DNA of 64,000 nt. Origin: Oxalobacteraceae bacterium OTU3CINTB1. Its GTDB lineage: Bacteria; Pseudomonadota; Gammaproteobacteria; Burkholderiales; Burkholderiaceae_D. The notes under the pieces were generated by a model. It ran no database searches, was not told the origin of the DNA, and saw nothing but the letters and a program-made list of their open reading frames with translations. The translations under genes and the position numbers were made by a program. Positions 18,481 through 28,646 of this stretch are shown one piece after another. The stretch spans positions 5,828,001 to 5,892,000 of the forward strand of contig CP099652.1 of assembly GCA_024123955.1 (NCBI GenBank). Reading direction: 5' to 3'. The stretch's first letter is position 1, and every line of letters begins with the position of its first letter.

Positions 18481-21402
18481 ATGACAACAGAAAGATTGCT
18501 CGCCCGCTCGGTCCGCATGATCTGCGCCAGCGGTGTGATATTCGGCGCGACTATCGCCGATGCCCAGGAATCTGCTGAATCTATGCAGAAAGTTCTGATT
18601 ACCGGCTCACGCATCGCCTCCCCCGCCGCCGAATCGCCATCGCCATTGCAGATATTAAGCTCAGCCGATATAGCGGCATCCGGCGCAACAAATCTGCAAG
18701 AATTACTTCAAAAAAATCCGACCATGGGAACGCCCAGCGTCAGCAGAACCAATTCCAATTTCCTGACATCGAGCGCGGGTGTCACCACGGTCAATCTGCG
18801 CAATCTCGGCGATTCCCGTACCTTGGTCCTGGTGAATGGGCGGCGTTTTGTTTCCGGCGTACCCGGCGATACCGCTGTCGATCTCAATACTATTCCCACC
18901 GACTTTATCGAGCGGGTCGAGTTATTGACCGGCGGCGCCTCCGCCACCTACGGATCGGATGCGGTCGCCGGGGTGGTAAATATTATCTTGAAGAAAAACT
19001 TCAACGGCGTGCTGCTCGATTCGCTGGTGGGGCAAAGCGAGGAAGGCGACGACTACAGAAAGAAACTGGGATTGACTTTCGGTATCACCAGCGCCGACGG
19101 CGCGAGCAACCTGATGGGCCATTTCGGCTACTCCAAACAGGGCGAGGTCTTTTCGCGCGACCGCGAGCGTTCGGCCGTGGACCAGTTCTCGTCGATCACC
19201 CAGGGACGCCCCGACCTGGCGTTCGTGCCGCACCGGCCGAACTTTTCCGGCTATGCCCCCCAGGGCCACTTCTTCGGCGACGCTGAAGATTTCACTTATG
19301 ACGCAAACAACAACATTATTCCCTGGAATCAAAATGGCGCGCCGGGCACAGGGGTCGGCGCCACCGGGTACAACCGTTCCGAGTACCGCCTGATCGCCGT
19401 GCCCATCGAGCGCTATCTGTTCGCCGCCAACGGCAACTGGGCCTTCAACCCCGACCATAGCGCGTTTTTCGAAGGCACCTATGCCTCCACCAGCGTTAAT
19501 AGCAACATCGAACCGTTCGCGCTGGGATCGGACAATGTCTACAAGCCCGGCGGCCAGGTGCCCGCCGCCTCGCTGGTCAACGGCGCGCTGGTGCGCAATC
19601 CGCTGGTGCCGCAGTATTTGTACGACCGCATCAGCGACACCGATGGCGACGGCGTGCCCGACTACTTCTTCACCCGCCGCCTGTCGGAATTCGGCCCGCG
19701 CCGGTCCAACGTCGAGCGCGACACCTTTCGCCTGTCCACCGGACTCAAGGGGACGGTGCGCGACTGGAACTACGAGGCCTATCTGACCTACGGCAAGACC
19801 AAGGAAGCGCAAAGCTCCACCGGGCAGGTCAACGTCATGAGCCTGCGCAACGCGTTGGAGGCGGTCCCCGACGTCGACGGCACGCCGGTCTGCCGCGACG
19901 TCAACGCCCGCCAGGAGGGTTGCGTGCCGATCAACCTGTTCGGCTACAACAGCATCAGCCCCGACGCGCTGCGCTATGTGACCGCGCCGGGCTCGCTCCT
20001 GACCACCATCACGCAGCGGCTGGTCGGCGCCTCCGCCACCGGAGAGGTGCCGGGCCTGCCTGCCGGCCGCATCGGCATCGCCGCCGGCTTCGAATGGCGC
20101 TCGGAGGAATCGAGCGCCATTCCCGATCCGCTGACCCAGTCCGGCCTGAACGCCGGCAACGCCACGCCGCCCACCTTCGGCCAGTTCACCGTGCGCGAGG
20201 TGTTCGTCGAAACCCGCGTGCCCTTGCTGAAGGAGCGTCCCTGGGTGCGCGAGCTCAGCGCGCTGGCCACCTTCCGCCACGGCGACTATTCGACCGTCGG
20301 CGCCACCAACAGCTGGAACGCCGGCCTGGAATGGACCGTCACGCCGGACATCAAGCTGCGGGCGACGCGCGCGCAATCGACCCGGGCGCCCAACATCAAC
20401 GAGCTGTACCAAGCGCCCAGCCAGGACTTCCCCACCGGACTGGTCGATCCGTGCCAAGGCGTGTCGGTCGGCGACGCCAGTCCGCTGGCGGTCAATTGCC
20501 GCAACGGGCCCGGTGTTGCCGCCAACATGGCGGCAAATGGCGGCATCTTCACGCTAAATCAAGCCGACCAGCAAGGCATCAGCGGCTATAACCGGGGCAA
20601 CCCCAACCTCGAGGCCGAGACCGGCCGTTCGACCACGATCGGCCTGGTCGTCACGCCGCGCGCGATTCCGCTGCTGAGGCGCGCGGTGTTCACGCTGGAT
20701 TACTTCAAGATCAAGATCGCCGACGCCATCGTCTTCACTGACCGCCAGTACGCGCTCGACCAGTGCTACAACCAGAACAACCCTGGCTTTTGCTCCTTCA
20801 TCACGCGCCGCCCCGCCGCCGTGGGCAACCTCAGCGCCGGTTCGATCCGCTATAGCGACATCGCCGCCACCAACAGCGGCGGCTACGGCACCGAGGGCAT
20901 CGACCTGACCGCCTCCTGGGCCGGGCGCGTCGGGCCCGGCAACCTGAGCGCCCGGCTGGCCCACACTTGGCTGCGCAAGCTGTGGCAACAGGCCACGCCG
21001 GACGCCGAGAAAAACCACGACGTCGCCGAGGTCACGGCCAACAATGTCAACGCGCCGCGCAACCGCGCGACCCTGAACCTGGCCTACAAATGGGGACCGT
21101 ACGGCGCCAACTGGACCACCACCTACACCGGACCGGTGTCGCTGGACGACCAGTTCCTCAAAAGCCTGAGCATCGCGCCCGGCACGGTGGGCGTCGGCTC
21201 ACGCACCTACAACGATGTCCAGCTCACTTATGACGTGCGCAAATCGGTGCAGCTCTACCTCGGCATCGACAACCTGTTCAACGCCAACCCGCCGCCGATC
21301 ATCAGCGGCCTGCCCGGCAACCAGACCGGCACCGAAACCGATGCCTCGACCTACGACCCCATCGGCCGCCGTTTCTATGTCGGGCTGCGCGTCCAGCTGT
21401 AA
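18481..21402 (+). CDS. TonB-dependent outer-membrane receptor, first of a tandem pair (973 aa)
   Basis: Outer-membrane TonB-dependent transporter with AAGGAG eight bases before the start. Signal peptide: 'TERLLARSVRMICASG', ending 'IADAQ'. The plug has 'VLITGSRIASP', 'TLVLVNGRRFVSGVPGD' and 'VELLTGGASATYGSDAVAGV'. The barrel contains 'LDYFKIKIADAIV' and ends 'GRRFYVGLRVQL', a Leu rather than Phe end. Residues 386-394 read DTDGDGVPD, a calcium-loop pattern of EF-hand/thrombospondin-3 type. The next gene is its close paralogue across nearly the full length. The first ~170 codons use noticeably more A/T-ending codons than the same region of the paralogue. Ligand unknown. Confidence 0.93.
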   Translation: MTTERLLARSVRMICASGVIFGATIADAQESAESMQKVLITGSRIASPAAESPSPLQILSSADIAASGATNLQELLQKNPTMGTPSVSRTNSNFLTSSAGVTTVNLRNLGDSRTLVLVNGRRFVSGVPGDTAVDLNTIPTDFIERVELLTGGASATYGSDAVAGVVNIILKKNFNGVLLDSLVGQSEEGDDYRKKLGLTFGITSADGASNLMGHFGYSKQGEVFSRDRERSAVDQFSSITQGRPDLAFVPHRPNFSGYAPQGHFFGDAEDFTYDANNNIIPWNQNGAPGTGVGATGYNRSEYRLIAVPIERYLFAANGNWAFNPDHSAFFEGTYASTSVNSNIEPFALGSDNVYKPGGQVPAASLVNGALVRNPLVPQYLYDRISDTDGDGVPDYFFTRRLSEFGPRRSNVERDTFRLSTGLKGTVRDWNYEAYLTYGKTKEAQSSTGQVNVMSLRNALEAVPDVDGTPVCRDVNARQEGCVPINLFGYNSISPDALRYVTAPGSLLTTITQRLVGASATGEVPGLPAGRIGIAAGFEWRSEESSAIPDPLTQSGLNAGNATPPTFGQFTVREVFVETRVPLLKERPWVRELSALATFRHGDYSTVGATNSWNAGLEWTVTPDIKLRATRAQSTRAPNINELYQAPSQDFPTGLVDPCQGVSVGDASPLAVNCRNGPGVAANMAANGGIFTLNQADQQGISGYNRGNPNLEAETGRSTTIGLVVTPRAIPLLRRAVFTLDYFKIKIADAIVFTDRQYALDQCYNQNNPGFCSFITRRPAAVGNLSAGSIRYSDIAATNSGGYGTEGIDLTASWAGRVGPGNLSARLAHTWLRKLWQQATPDAEKNHDVAEVTANNVNAPRNRATLNLAYKWGPYGANWTTTYTGPVSLDDQFLKSLSIAPGTVGVGSRTYNDVQLTYDVRKSVQLYLGIDNLFNANPPPIISGLPGNQTGTETDASTYDPIGRRFYVGLRVQL

Positions 21403-21415
21403 TATCGTTGCCAAA

Positions 21416-21568
21416 GTCAACTGTGTTGACGTGTTTGTGGCTGCACCACAACGGTGCAGCGCAACTATCATTTTGCTATTGTTGGTTTTTTGATTTTCTA
21501 GAGTGTTCGTATTTACAGTGCCAATAACGACTGAGTACAGTGGCTGGTCGAAAAAATAATGTTTCGAC
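21416..21568. promoter_or_regulatory. Three inverted repeats in the gap between the tandem receptors
   Basis: GTCAAC-TGT-GTTGAC (21416-21430), GCTGCACC-ACAAC-GGTGCAGC (21440-21460), and GTCGAAA-N8-TTTCGAC (21547-21568) are all perfect. The second could be a weak terminator of the upstream gene (no T run follows), and the third lies about 40 bases before the next start, where it could act in the mRNA leader or as an operator. Confidence 0.35.
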
Positions 21569-21605
21569 AATCAGACCACCAATCATAATACTCAGGGAGT
21601 TGCAA

Positions 21606-24545
21606 ATGATGAAAGAGACCACACTATCCCGGTCCGTGCGCATGATCTGCGTCACCGGTCTGGCGTTAGGGATGCAAGCGGCCCATGCGCAGGAAGCCAC
21701 ATCCGAGCCGATCCAGAAAGTGCAAATCACCGGTTCGCGCATCTCGTCGCCGAACGCCGATTCGCCGTCGCCGCTGCAAATCCTCAGCTCGGCCGACATC
21801 GCCGCCTCCGGCGCCGTCAACCTGCAGGAACTGATGCAGAAGAACCCGACCATGGGCACCCCGACCCTGAGCCGCACCAACTCCAACTTCCTGACTTCAG
21901 GCGGCGGCGTGTCGACCGTCAACTTGCGCAACCTGGGCGACGCCCGCACCCTGGTGCTGGTCAACGGCCGCCGCTTCGTCTCCGGCGTGCCCGGCGACAC
22001 CGCCGTCGACTTGAACACCATCCCGATCGACTTCATCGAACGGGTCGAGCTGCTGACCGGCGGCGCCTCGGCGACCTACGGTTCGGACGCCGTCGCCGGG
22101 GTCGTCAACATCATCCTCAAACGTAACTTCAACGGCATCCTGCTCGACGGCTCGGCCGGCCGCGCATGGGAGAAAAACGACGACCAGAAGCGCAAACTGG
22201 CGCTGACCTTCGGCACCAGCAGCGCCGACGGCGCCAGCAACATCATGGGCCACTTCGGCTATTCCAAGCAGGGCGCCGTGATGTCGAAAGACCGCGCCCG
22301 CCTGGGTGCGGCGGTCGACCAGACCTCGCTGGGTGCGAGCGATACGGGCGACGCACGGGACCTGTTCACGCCGCTGTCGCCGTTCTATTCCGGCACCGCG
22401 CCGCAGGGCCGCTTCTACCCGGCCGGCCAAAACAGCAGTTTCACGTACGACCGTAACGGCAACGTCATCCCATGGTCGACCAACGGCAGCGCCACCCAGG
22501 CTGCCACCGGCTTCAACCGTTCGGAATACCGCACCATCGCCGTGCCGACCGAGCGCTTCCTGTTCGCCACCAATGGCAACCTGAAAATCAACGACAACAA
22601 CAACGCCTTCTTCGAAGGCACCTACGCGCAGACCAAGGTCGACACCAACATCGAGCCGTATCCGATGAGCTCGGGCGACATCTATAAAAACAACGGCGGC
22701 CGCGTGCCAGCCGAGACCCTGGTCGGCGGCCTCAAGGTCCGCAACCCGCTGGTGCCGCAATACCTGTTCGACCGCGCCGTCGACCAGGACGGCGACGGAC
22801 TGAAGGACTACAACTTCAGCCGCCGCCTGGCCGAGTTCGGCCCGCGCCACAGCACCGTCGACCGCAGCACCTTGCGTCTGGCGACCGGCCTGAAGGGCAG
22901 CTTCCTGCCGGGCATGCTCAACGACTGGAGCTACGACGCCTTCGTCAGCTACGGCCGCACCACCGAATCGCAGAATTCCACTGGCCAGATCAACACCCTG
23001 ACAGCGCGCTCCGCGCTCGAGGCCGTGCCGAACCCGGACGGCGGCGTCATGTGTGCCGATCCGGTCGCGCGCGCCCAGGGCTGCGTGCCGCTCAATGTGT
23101 TCGGCTTTAACACGATCACGCCGGAAGCGCTCAAGTACGTCACGGCGCCCGGCTCGCTGGCGACCGGCATCACGCAGAAGATCGCCGGCGGCACCATCAG
23201 CGGCGACGTCTTCGAACTGCCGGCCGGCAAGATCGGCGTGGCGGCGGGCTACGAATGGCGCAGCGAAGAGTCCAGCAGCGTGGCCGATCCGCTGACCCAG
23301 GCCGGCCTGAACGCCGGCAACGCGACGCCGCCGACCTACGGCAAGTTCAACGTGCGCGAAGTGTTCGTCGAAACCCGCGTGCCGCTGCTCAAGGACCAGT
23401 TCTACTCCAAGGCGCTGGACTTCCGCGGCTCGTTCCGCCACGGCGATTATTCGACCGTCGGCAGCACCAACAGCTGGAACGCCGGCCTGGAATGGGCGCC
23501 GGTGTCGGACGTCAAATTCCGCGCCACCCGCGCCGTCTCGACCCGCGCGCCCAACATCAACGAACTGTACCAGGCGCCCAGCCAGGACTTCCCGAGCGGC
23601 CTGGTCGATCCGTGCATCGGCGTGACCGCCACCGGCAGCGACCCGACCAGCGTGGCCTGCCGCGCCGCGCCGGGCGTGAGCGCCAACATCGCCGCCAATG
23701 GCGGCGTGTTCGCCCAATCGCAGTCGGACTTGCAGGGCATCAGCGGCTACAACCGCGGCAATCCGGAGCTGACCGCCGAGCAGGGCCGCTCGAGCACCAT
23801 CGGCGTGGTCCTTACGCCGCGTTCGATCCCGGTGTTGAGCAAGTTCACCTTCACGGCGGACTACTTCAAGATCAAGATCTCCGACGCCATCGTCAGCACC
23901 CCGCGCCAGTATTCGCTGCAGCAATGCTACGGCGGCAACGCCAGCTATTGCAGCTTCATCACGCGCCGCCCGATCGCCGAGGGCGCGTACAACGCCGGCT
24001 CGATCAAGTACAGCGACACGGCGGTGTCGAACAGCGGCGGCAAGGGCACCGAGGGCATCGACTTGACCGCCTCGTGGGCCGACCGTGTCGGCCCGGGCCG
24101 TCTGGCGGTGCAAACCTCCTACACCTACCTGAAAACGCTGTGGGACGTTCCGCTGCAGGGCGAGGACAAGGACGAATCGGCGGGCGAGCTGGAGTCGCCG
24201 CGCAACAAGGCGGTGCTGGGCCTGGCGTACAAGTGGGGACCGGTCGGCATCAACACGACCACCACCTACACCGGCCGTTCGAAGCTGGACGACCAGTTCC
24301 TGAATACTTTCGACAATGGCAACGAAGCGCCGAAGATCGGTTCCTACACCACCACCGACTTCCAGGTAACGTATGACGTCAAGAAAGCCTTCCAGGTCTA
24401 CTTCGGCATGGACAACGCGTTCGACCGCAAGCCGGCGCGCATCATCAGCGGCCTGCCGGGCAACACCACCGGCACGGAAACCGACGCCTCGGTCTACGAT
24501 CCGATCGGCCGCCGCTACTACCTGGGCCTGCGCGTGACGTTGTAA
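21606..24545 (+). CDS. TonB-dependent outer-membrane receptor, second of a tandem pair (979 aa)
   Basis: Close paralogue of the receptor just upstream; long blocks are the same, for example 'RAPNINELYQAPSQDFP', 'FVSGVPGDTAVDLNTIP' and 'LTQ.GLNAGNATPPT'. I start it at the ATGATG at 21606 with CAGGGAG upstream; the frame stays open 22 codons further but without a ribosome site. Signal peptide: 'KETTLSRSVRMICVTG', ending 'AAHAQ'. Plug: 'VQITGSRISSP' and 'VELLTGGASATYGSDAVAGV'. Residues 393-401 read DQDGDGLKD, again a calcium-loop pattern. The barrel ends 'GRRYYLGLRVTL'. A duplication origin for the pair is the simplest reading. Confidence 0.94.
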   Translation: MMKETTLSRSVRMICVTGLALGMQAAHAQEATSEPIQKVQITGSRISSPNADSPSPLQILSSADIAASGAVNLQELMQKNPTMGTPTLSRTNSNFLTSGGGVSTVNLRNLGDARTLVLVNGRRFVSGVPGDTAVDLNTIPIDFIERVELLTGGASATYGSDAVAGVVNIILKRNFNGILLDGSAGRAWEKNDDQKRKLALTFGTSSADGASNIMGHFGYSKQGAVMSKDRARLGAAVDQTSLGASDTGDARDLFTPLSPFYSGTAPQGRFYPAGQNSSFTYDRNGNVIPWSTNGSATQAATGFNRSEYRTIAVPTERFLFATNGNLKINDNNNAFFEGTYAQTKVDTNIEPYPMSSGDIYKNNGGRVPAETLVGGLKVRNPLVPQYLFDRAVDQDGDGLKDYNFSRRLAEFGPRHSTVDRSTLRLATGLKGSFLPGMLNDWSYDAFVSYGRTTESQNSTGQINTLTARSALEAVPNPDGGVMCADPVARAQGCVPLNVFGFNTITPEALKYVTAPGSLATGITQKIAGGTISGDVFELPAGKIGVAAGYEWRSEESSSVADPLTQAGLNAGNATPPTYGKFNVREVFVETRVPLLKDQFYSKALDFRGSFRHGDYSTVGSTNSWNAGLEWAPVSDVKFRATRAVSTRAPNINELYQAPSQDFPSGLVDPCIGVTATGSDPTSVACRAAPGVSANIAANGGVFAQSQSDLQGISGYNRGNPELTAEQGRSSTIGVVLTPRSIPVLSKFTFTADYFKIKISDAIVSTPRQYSLQQCYGGNASYCSFITRRPIAEGAYNAGSIKYSDTAVSNSGGKGTEGIDLTASWADRVGPGRLAVQTSYTYLKTLWDVPLQGEDKDESAGELESPRNKAVLGLAYKWGPVGINTTTTYTGRSKLDDQFLNTFDNGNEAPKIGSYTTTDFQVTYDVKKAFQVYFGMDNAFDRKPARIISGLPGNTTGTETDASVYDPIGRRYYLGLRVTL

Positions 24546-24566
24546 GGCGCCGTCGCAGCCTCCGAC

Positions 24567-24601
24567 AAAGCCTTCCCGGTTCGCGCCGGGAAGGCTTTTT
24601 T
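24567..24601 (+). terminator. Terminator between convergent receptor genes
   Basis: Thirteen-base perfect stem AAAGCCTTCCCGG / CCGGGAAGGCTTT with a TTCGCG loop, running into T at 24596-24600. It serves the plus-strand gene and may also stop the minus-strand one. Confidence 0.85.
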
Positions 24602-24612
24602 ACTGCTGGCGG

Positions 24613-27309
24613 TTAGAACGCGTAACGCGCGTTGACATAGGCATAGCGGCCCACGACGTCGTTCAATCCCTGGACGAAGGTGTCGTTGTAGACGCTGTTC
24701 GAATACACCATCGCCTTGTCGAACACGTTGTTGACGCCGACGTTCACGCTCAGCTGCTTGCTGGCCTTGAGCGAGTAGTTCAGGTCCCACACCGTGTACG
24801 ACGGAATGCGCGCGTTGGTGACCGCCGCGTCCTGGGTATAGGTCGGATCGGTGATGTTCAACGTGCCGGCGGCGGTGCGCGCCGTCAGGCCGACCTCGTG
24901 CGCGCCGAACTCATACGCGGTCAGGAACGAGTTGTTCCAGCGCGGATGGTAGGTGCCGCCCAGCCGGCTTTGCGTCGCCTCGCCGGGGGCGATGCTCTGG
25001 TCGTATTTGAAGGTATGGTTGTTGACCTCGTGGAAGTGCAGCGCGCCGTAGCCGCCCAGCGACAGGTCATACTTCACGTCCAGGTCGGCGCCGGCGATCT
25101 TGGTCTTGCCAAGATTGCTGAACGGCGTCGTGATGCTCTTGATGCGGCCTTTGTTCAGCCCGGGATGGGCGGCCTCCAGCGCCGGATTGCGCGGGTCGCG
25201 GCCGATCAGCGCGGCGTAACCGGGAATGCTGTCCTCGTGGTCGACGATGTACTGCGGGTCGAGCGCCTGGATCGTGTCGCGCTGGTCGATGCTGTACCAG
25301 TCGAGCGACATCGACAGGTTTTTCACCGGCTGCAAAACAATCCCGAGCGAATAGTTGTTGGCCTTTTCCGCCTTCAAATCGGGATTGCCCTGCAGGTAGA
25401 TTTTCGGGCTGTAGGAACACTGCGCGCCGACGTAGCCCAGCGGCCCGCAACGGGCGTAGTCCGCCACGGTATTATAGGCGGTGGTGGTCGAACCGATCTC
25501 CGGCAAGGTCGGCGCCTTGAACGAGGTGGTGGCCGAACCGCGCAGCAGCACCGCGTCCGTCGGCCGCCAGGCCAGCGCCACCTTCGGATTCCAGCTGGTG
25601 CCGAAATCATTGTAACGGTCGCCCCGCAGCGCCAACTGGGCATCGAGCTTGGACAGCACCGGCACGGCCAGCTCGCCGTACACCGAATAGACGCTGCGCG
25701 AGGCCTTGCTGCTCGTGGCGCCGTAATCGACCACATTGCCCAGCAAGGTCTGCGGATCGGCGACATCGTCGATCGATTCATGGCTGGCCTGCGCGCCCCA
25801 GGCGAAGCCGACCGGACGCCCCTGCAGCGAGAACAACTCGGCCTTGCTCATTTTCCATTCGGCCATTTCCAGCTTGGAGGTGGCGCTATGGTGCATGTTG
25901 TAGAGCATCGGCGAGACCACGCTCATCGGATTGGCCGGGTTGAATGGATCGTAGCCGCCGCTGCCCATGATGCCATCGTTGAGCAGCCGGGTCGACGCGT
26001 CCAGCAGCACGGCGTTGGTGGTGTCGTCGTCGAGCTTGCTGCGGTTCAGGTTGACGGCGAATTCGCTGTCCCAGCCCTGCAGGGTTCCGCGCCAGCCGCC
26101 CACCACGCGCGCGGTGTCGTTCTTGATGGTCTCGATTTTATGGCCGGCCTCGGTGATCGCGTGAAATACCTGCAAGCGGTCGCCGGGCGTGAAACCGTAG
26201 GTGGTATCGGTGGGGCCCGGCAGCGCCAGCACGCCCGGATTGGTGGTGCCGTCGGTCGGCACCAGCTGCGCGCTGCTAAAGCCTGGATAACCTTGCTCAT
26301 AGGTCGACTTGTTATGGTTAAAACCGAGCTCGGCGAACAGCTCGTCGCCACCGCCCAGTCGCTTGGTGACGATGGTCGACACCCCGACCCGCTCGATGCG
26401 CGGCGTCAGCTGGCCGCGCGGCGTGGTGAAGCAAACCTGGTCCAGCGTACCGGCCGCGATCCCCACCGTGCCCCTGCAACCTGGAATGACATAACCCGGC
26501 TCGCCGTTGTCGTAGTCGCGCACATACCCCTGGAACTGGCTCGTCGTGTGTTTATCGGTGCCACCGAAGCGGGTGTAGTCGGGATTGGCCAACGCCGAAT
26601 GTTTGTCGTCGTAGAGCGAATTGCGCTTGAGCGCGTCGACGGTCATCAGGACGTTGTAGCCGTCCTGGTCGAGGTCGCCCCAGCCCTTGGTCAGGCTGGC
26701 GTTGAAGGTCGAGCCGTCGCCCTTGACGTTGGCGCCGAGGTTGCCGCTCACCTCCATGCCCTGGTAGTTGCTGCGGGTCTTGAAGTTGATCACCCCGGCC
26801 ACCGCGTCCGAGCCGTAGATGGCCGAGGCGCCGTCTCGCAGGATCTCGACGCTCTCGAGCGCCGCCAGCGGGATATTGTTCAGATCGACGAAGCTGTTCT
26901 CGGCGCCGTTGGCGAAGCCATAGTTGGCCAGGCGCCGGCCATTGAGAAGAATTAACGTGTACTTCGCGTCCAGCCCGCGCAAGGCCACCGAGCTGGCGCC
27001 GCCGGCAAACGAGTTGTAGCTGTTGCCATCTAGCGCGACACCCACCGACGGCAGCTTGCTCAGCATTTCAACCACGGTGCTGGCGCCGCTTTTCTGGATA
27101 TCCTCGCGGGTGATGATTTCCACCGGGGTCGCGCCCTCGCCGGCGATGCGAGCGATGTTGGAACCGGTGATGATGACCTTCGGCGGCTCGGCGGCGGCGC
27201 CCGCCACGGCGGTCTGCGCGTGGGCGGTCGACAACAGCACCGTAACGCCGGCCAGCGCCCCCAGTGCGAGGCGGACGGACAAAACTCCCTGCTTTTCTTT
27301 TAAGCTCAT
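24613..27309 (-). CDS. TonB-dependent outer-membrane receptor (898 aa)
   Basis: TonB-dependent transporter with GGAG about seven bases before the ATG at 27309. Its signal peptide (start 'MSLKEKQGVLSVRLALG', end 'STAHAQ') lacks the RSLRLMF-type signature of the other receptors here. Plug: 'VIITGSNIARIAGEGATP', 'DIQKSGASTVVEML', 'VEILRDGASAIYGSDAVAGV'. Barrel: 'SMSLDWYSIDQRDTI', ending 'GRYAYVNARYAF'. It is convergent with the tandem pair but less similar to it than the pair members are to each other. An eight-base-arm inverted repeat lies 127 bases upstream. Ligand unknown. Confidence 0.93.
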   Translation of the reverse strand: MSLKEKQGVLSVRLALGALAGVTVLLSTAHAQTAVAGAAAEPPKVIITGSNIARIAGEGATPVEIITREDIQKSGASTVVEMLSKLPSVGVALDGNSYNSFAGGASSVALRGLDAKYTLILLNGRRLANYGFANGAENSFVDLNNIPLAALESVEILRDGASAIYGSDAVAGVINFKTRSNYQGMEVSGNLGANVKGDGSTFNASLTKGWGDLDQDGYNVLMTVDALKRNSLYDDKHSALANPDYTRFGGTDKHTTSQFQGYVRDYDNGEPGYVIPGCRGTVGIAAGTLDQVCFTTPRGQLTPRIERVGVSTIVTKRLGGGDELFAELGFNHNKSTYEQGYPGFSSAQLVPTDGTTNPGVLALPGPTDTTYGFTPGDRLQVFHAITEAGHKIETIKNDTARVVGGWRGTLQGWDSEFAVNLNRSKLDDDTTNAVLLDASTRLLNDGIMGSGGYDPFNPANPMSVVSPMLYNMHHSATSKLEMAEWKMSKAELFSLQGRPVGFAWGAQASHESIDDVADPQTLLGNVVDYGATSSKASRSVYSVYGELAVPVLSKLDAQLALRGDRYNDFGTSWNPKVALAWRPTDAVLLRGSATTSFKAPTLPEIGSTTTAYNTVADYARCGPLGYVGAQCSYSPKIYLQGNPDLKAEKANNYSLGIVLQPVKNLSMSLDWYSIDQRDTIQALDPQYIVDHEDSIPGYAALIGRDPRNPALEAAHPGLNKGRIKSITTPFSNLGKTKIAGADLDVKYDLSLGGYGALHFHEVNNHTFKYDQSIAPGEATQSRLGGTYHPRWNNSFLTAYEFGAHEVGLTARTAAGTLNITDPTYTQDAAVTNARIPSYTVWDLNYSLKASKQLSVNVGVNNVFDKAMVYSNSVYNDTFVQGLNDVVGRYAYVNARYAF

Positions 27310-27435
27310 TCAATAACTCCCGATGATTGGCGACAGTCGCGGTTCGACTGCATGACGAACGCCGGCCAGCTTGTCGCGGGCCGACGGTCCAGTCTCGCAT
27401 GAGCGCGTTTCATGGGTGAAGGGTGTGGCCGGGCG

Positions 27436-27459
27436 GATTTGTATCAAAATTTACAAATC
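27436..27459. promoter_or_regulatory. Operator-like inverted repeat upstream of the receptor at 27309
   Basis: Perfect arms GATTTGTA and TACAAATC are separated by TCAAAATT in an AT-rich patch, a typical operator size, placed where the receptor promoter should be. Confidence 0.4.
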
Positions 27460-27534
27460 GCACTTTTTACAACAGTGAGCGATTACTAACCTTTCCTATG
27501 CGTTAGGAATGGCCGCAATTTCGGCGCACGAAAC

Positions 27535-27568
27535 AAAAAAGCCCTCCCGGCTCGCGCCGGGAGGGCTT
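27535..27568 (-). terminator. Terminator of tkt-gapA
   Basis: Twelve-base perfect stem AAGCCCTCCCGG / CCGGGAGGGCTT with a six-base loop, followed on the minus strand by a run of T (plus-strand A at 27535-27540). It lies 18 bases after the gapA stop. Confidence 0.9.
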
Positions 27569-27586
27569 TCTATTGAATGAAACGAA

Positions 27587-28597
27587 TTACTTCGCGGTCA
27601 TCAGCGCCACGGTGGTGTCCAGCATGCGGTTCGAGAAGCCCCACTCGTTGTCGTACCACGATGATACCTTGACCAGACGGCCCGACACTTTGGTCAGGGT
27701 CGAGTCGAAGTTCGACGACGCCGGGTTATGGTTGAAGTCGATCGAGACCAGCGGTTCGGTCTGGTAGGTCAGCACTTCCTTCAGGGCGCCTTCGGAGGCG
27801 GCCTTCATCAGCGCGTTGACTTCTTCGACGGTCGTGTCGCGCTTGGCGATGAACGACAGGTCGACCAGCGAAACGTTGATGGTCGGCACGCGGATCGCGA
27901 AGCCGTCCAGTTTGCCGTTCAGCTCAGGCAGCACCAGGCCGACCGCGGCGGCGGCGCCGGTCTTGGTCGGGATCATGCTCATCGTGGCCGAACGGGCGCG
28001 GCGCAGGTCTTCGTGCATCACGTCCGACAGCACCTGGTCGTTGGTGTAGGCGTGCACGGTGGTCATCAGGCCGGTTTCCAGGCCGATGGCGTCGTTCAGC
28101 GGCTTGACCAGCGGGGCCAGGCAGTTGGTGGTGCAGGAGGCGTTCGAGATGACGGTGTCGGTCGACTTCAGCACGTTCTGGTTGACGCCGTAGACGATGG
28201 TGGCGTCGACGTCCTTGCCGCCCGGTGCCGAGATGATGACTTTCTTGGCGCCGCCCTTCAGGTGGGCCGAAGCCTTTTCCTTGGTGGTGAAGAAGCCGGT
28301 GCACTCGAGCACCACGTCCACGCCCAGGTCGCCCCATGGAATTTCAGCCGGGTTGCGCTGCGCGAACACGCGGATCACGTCGCCATTGACGATCATGTTG
28401 TCGCCGTCAACTTCCACCGTGCCAGGGAACTTGCCGTGGGCGGTGTCGTAGCGGGTCAGGTGGGCGTTCGACTTGGCGTCGCCCAGGTCGTTGATCGCCA
28501 CGATCTGGATGTCTTGCTTCTTGCCACCTTCGTAGAAAGCGCGCAATACATTGCGGCCGATACGGCCATAGCCGTTGATTGCAACTTTGATCGTCAT
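27587..28597 (-). CDS. gapA: Glyceraldehyde-3-phosphate dehydrogenase
   Basis: Converts glyceraldehyde 3-phosphate to 1,3-bisphosphoglycerate with NAD. The start at 28597 ([15 protein letters not shown]) follows GGAG and gives 336 residues, the usual size; the open frame runs 14 codons further without a ribosome site. The Rossmann start '[15 protein letters not shown]', the active-site Cys in '[13 protein letters not shown]' and the C-terminal '[14 protein letters not shown]' are all intact. It follows tkt by 49 bases on the same strand, so the two probably share a transcript. Confidence 0.97.
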   Translation of the reverse strand: MTIKVAINGYGRIGRNVLRAFYEGGKKQDIQIVAINDLGDAKSNAHLTRYDTAHGKFPGTVEVDGDNMIVNGDVIRVFAQRNPAEIPWGDLGVDVVLECTGFFTTKEKASAHLKGGAKKVIISAPGGKDVDATIVYGVNQNVLKSTDTVISNASCTTNCLAPLVKPLNDAIGLETGLMTTVHAYTNDQVLSDVMHEDLRRARSATMSMIPTKTGAAAAVGLVLPELNGKLDGFAIRVPTINVSLVDLSFIAKRDTTVEEVNALMKAASEGALKEVLTYQTEPLVSIDFNHNPASSNFDSTLTKVSGRLVKVSSWYDNEWGFSNRMLDTTVALMTAK

Positions 28598-28646
28598 ACT
28601 CTGCTCCTGATTAAAAAAATAAGGTAGTCCGGTCTGCAATTATAGA

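Noticed and set aside
21897..24113. 738-codon minus-strand frame inside the second tandem receptor
   Set aside because: Antisense shadow, no recognisable motif, overlaps a well-supported gene.
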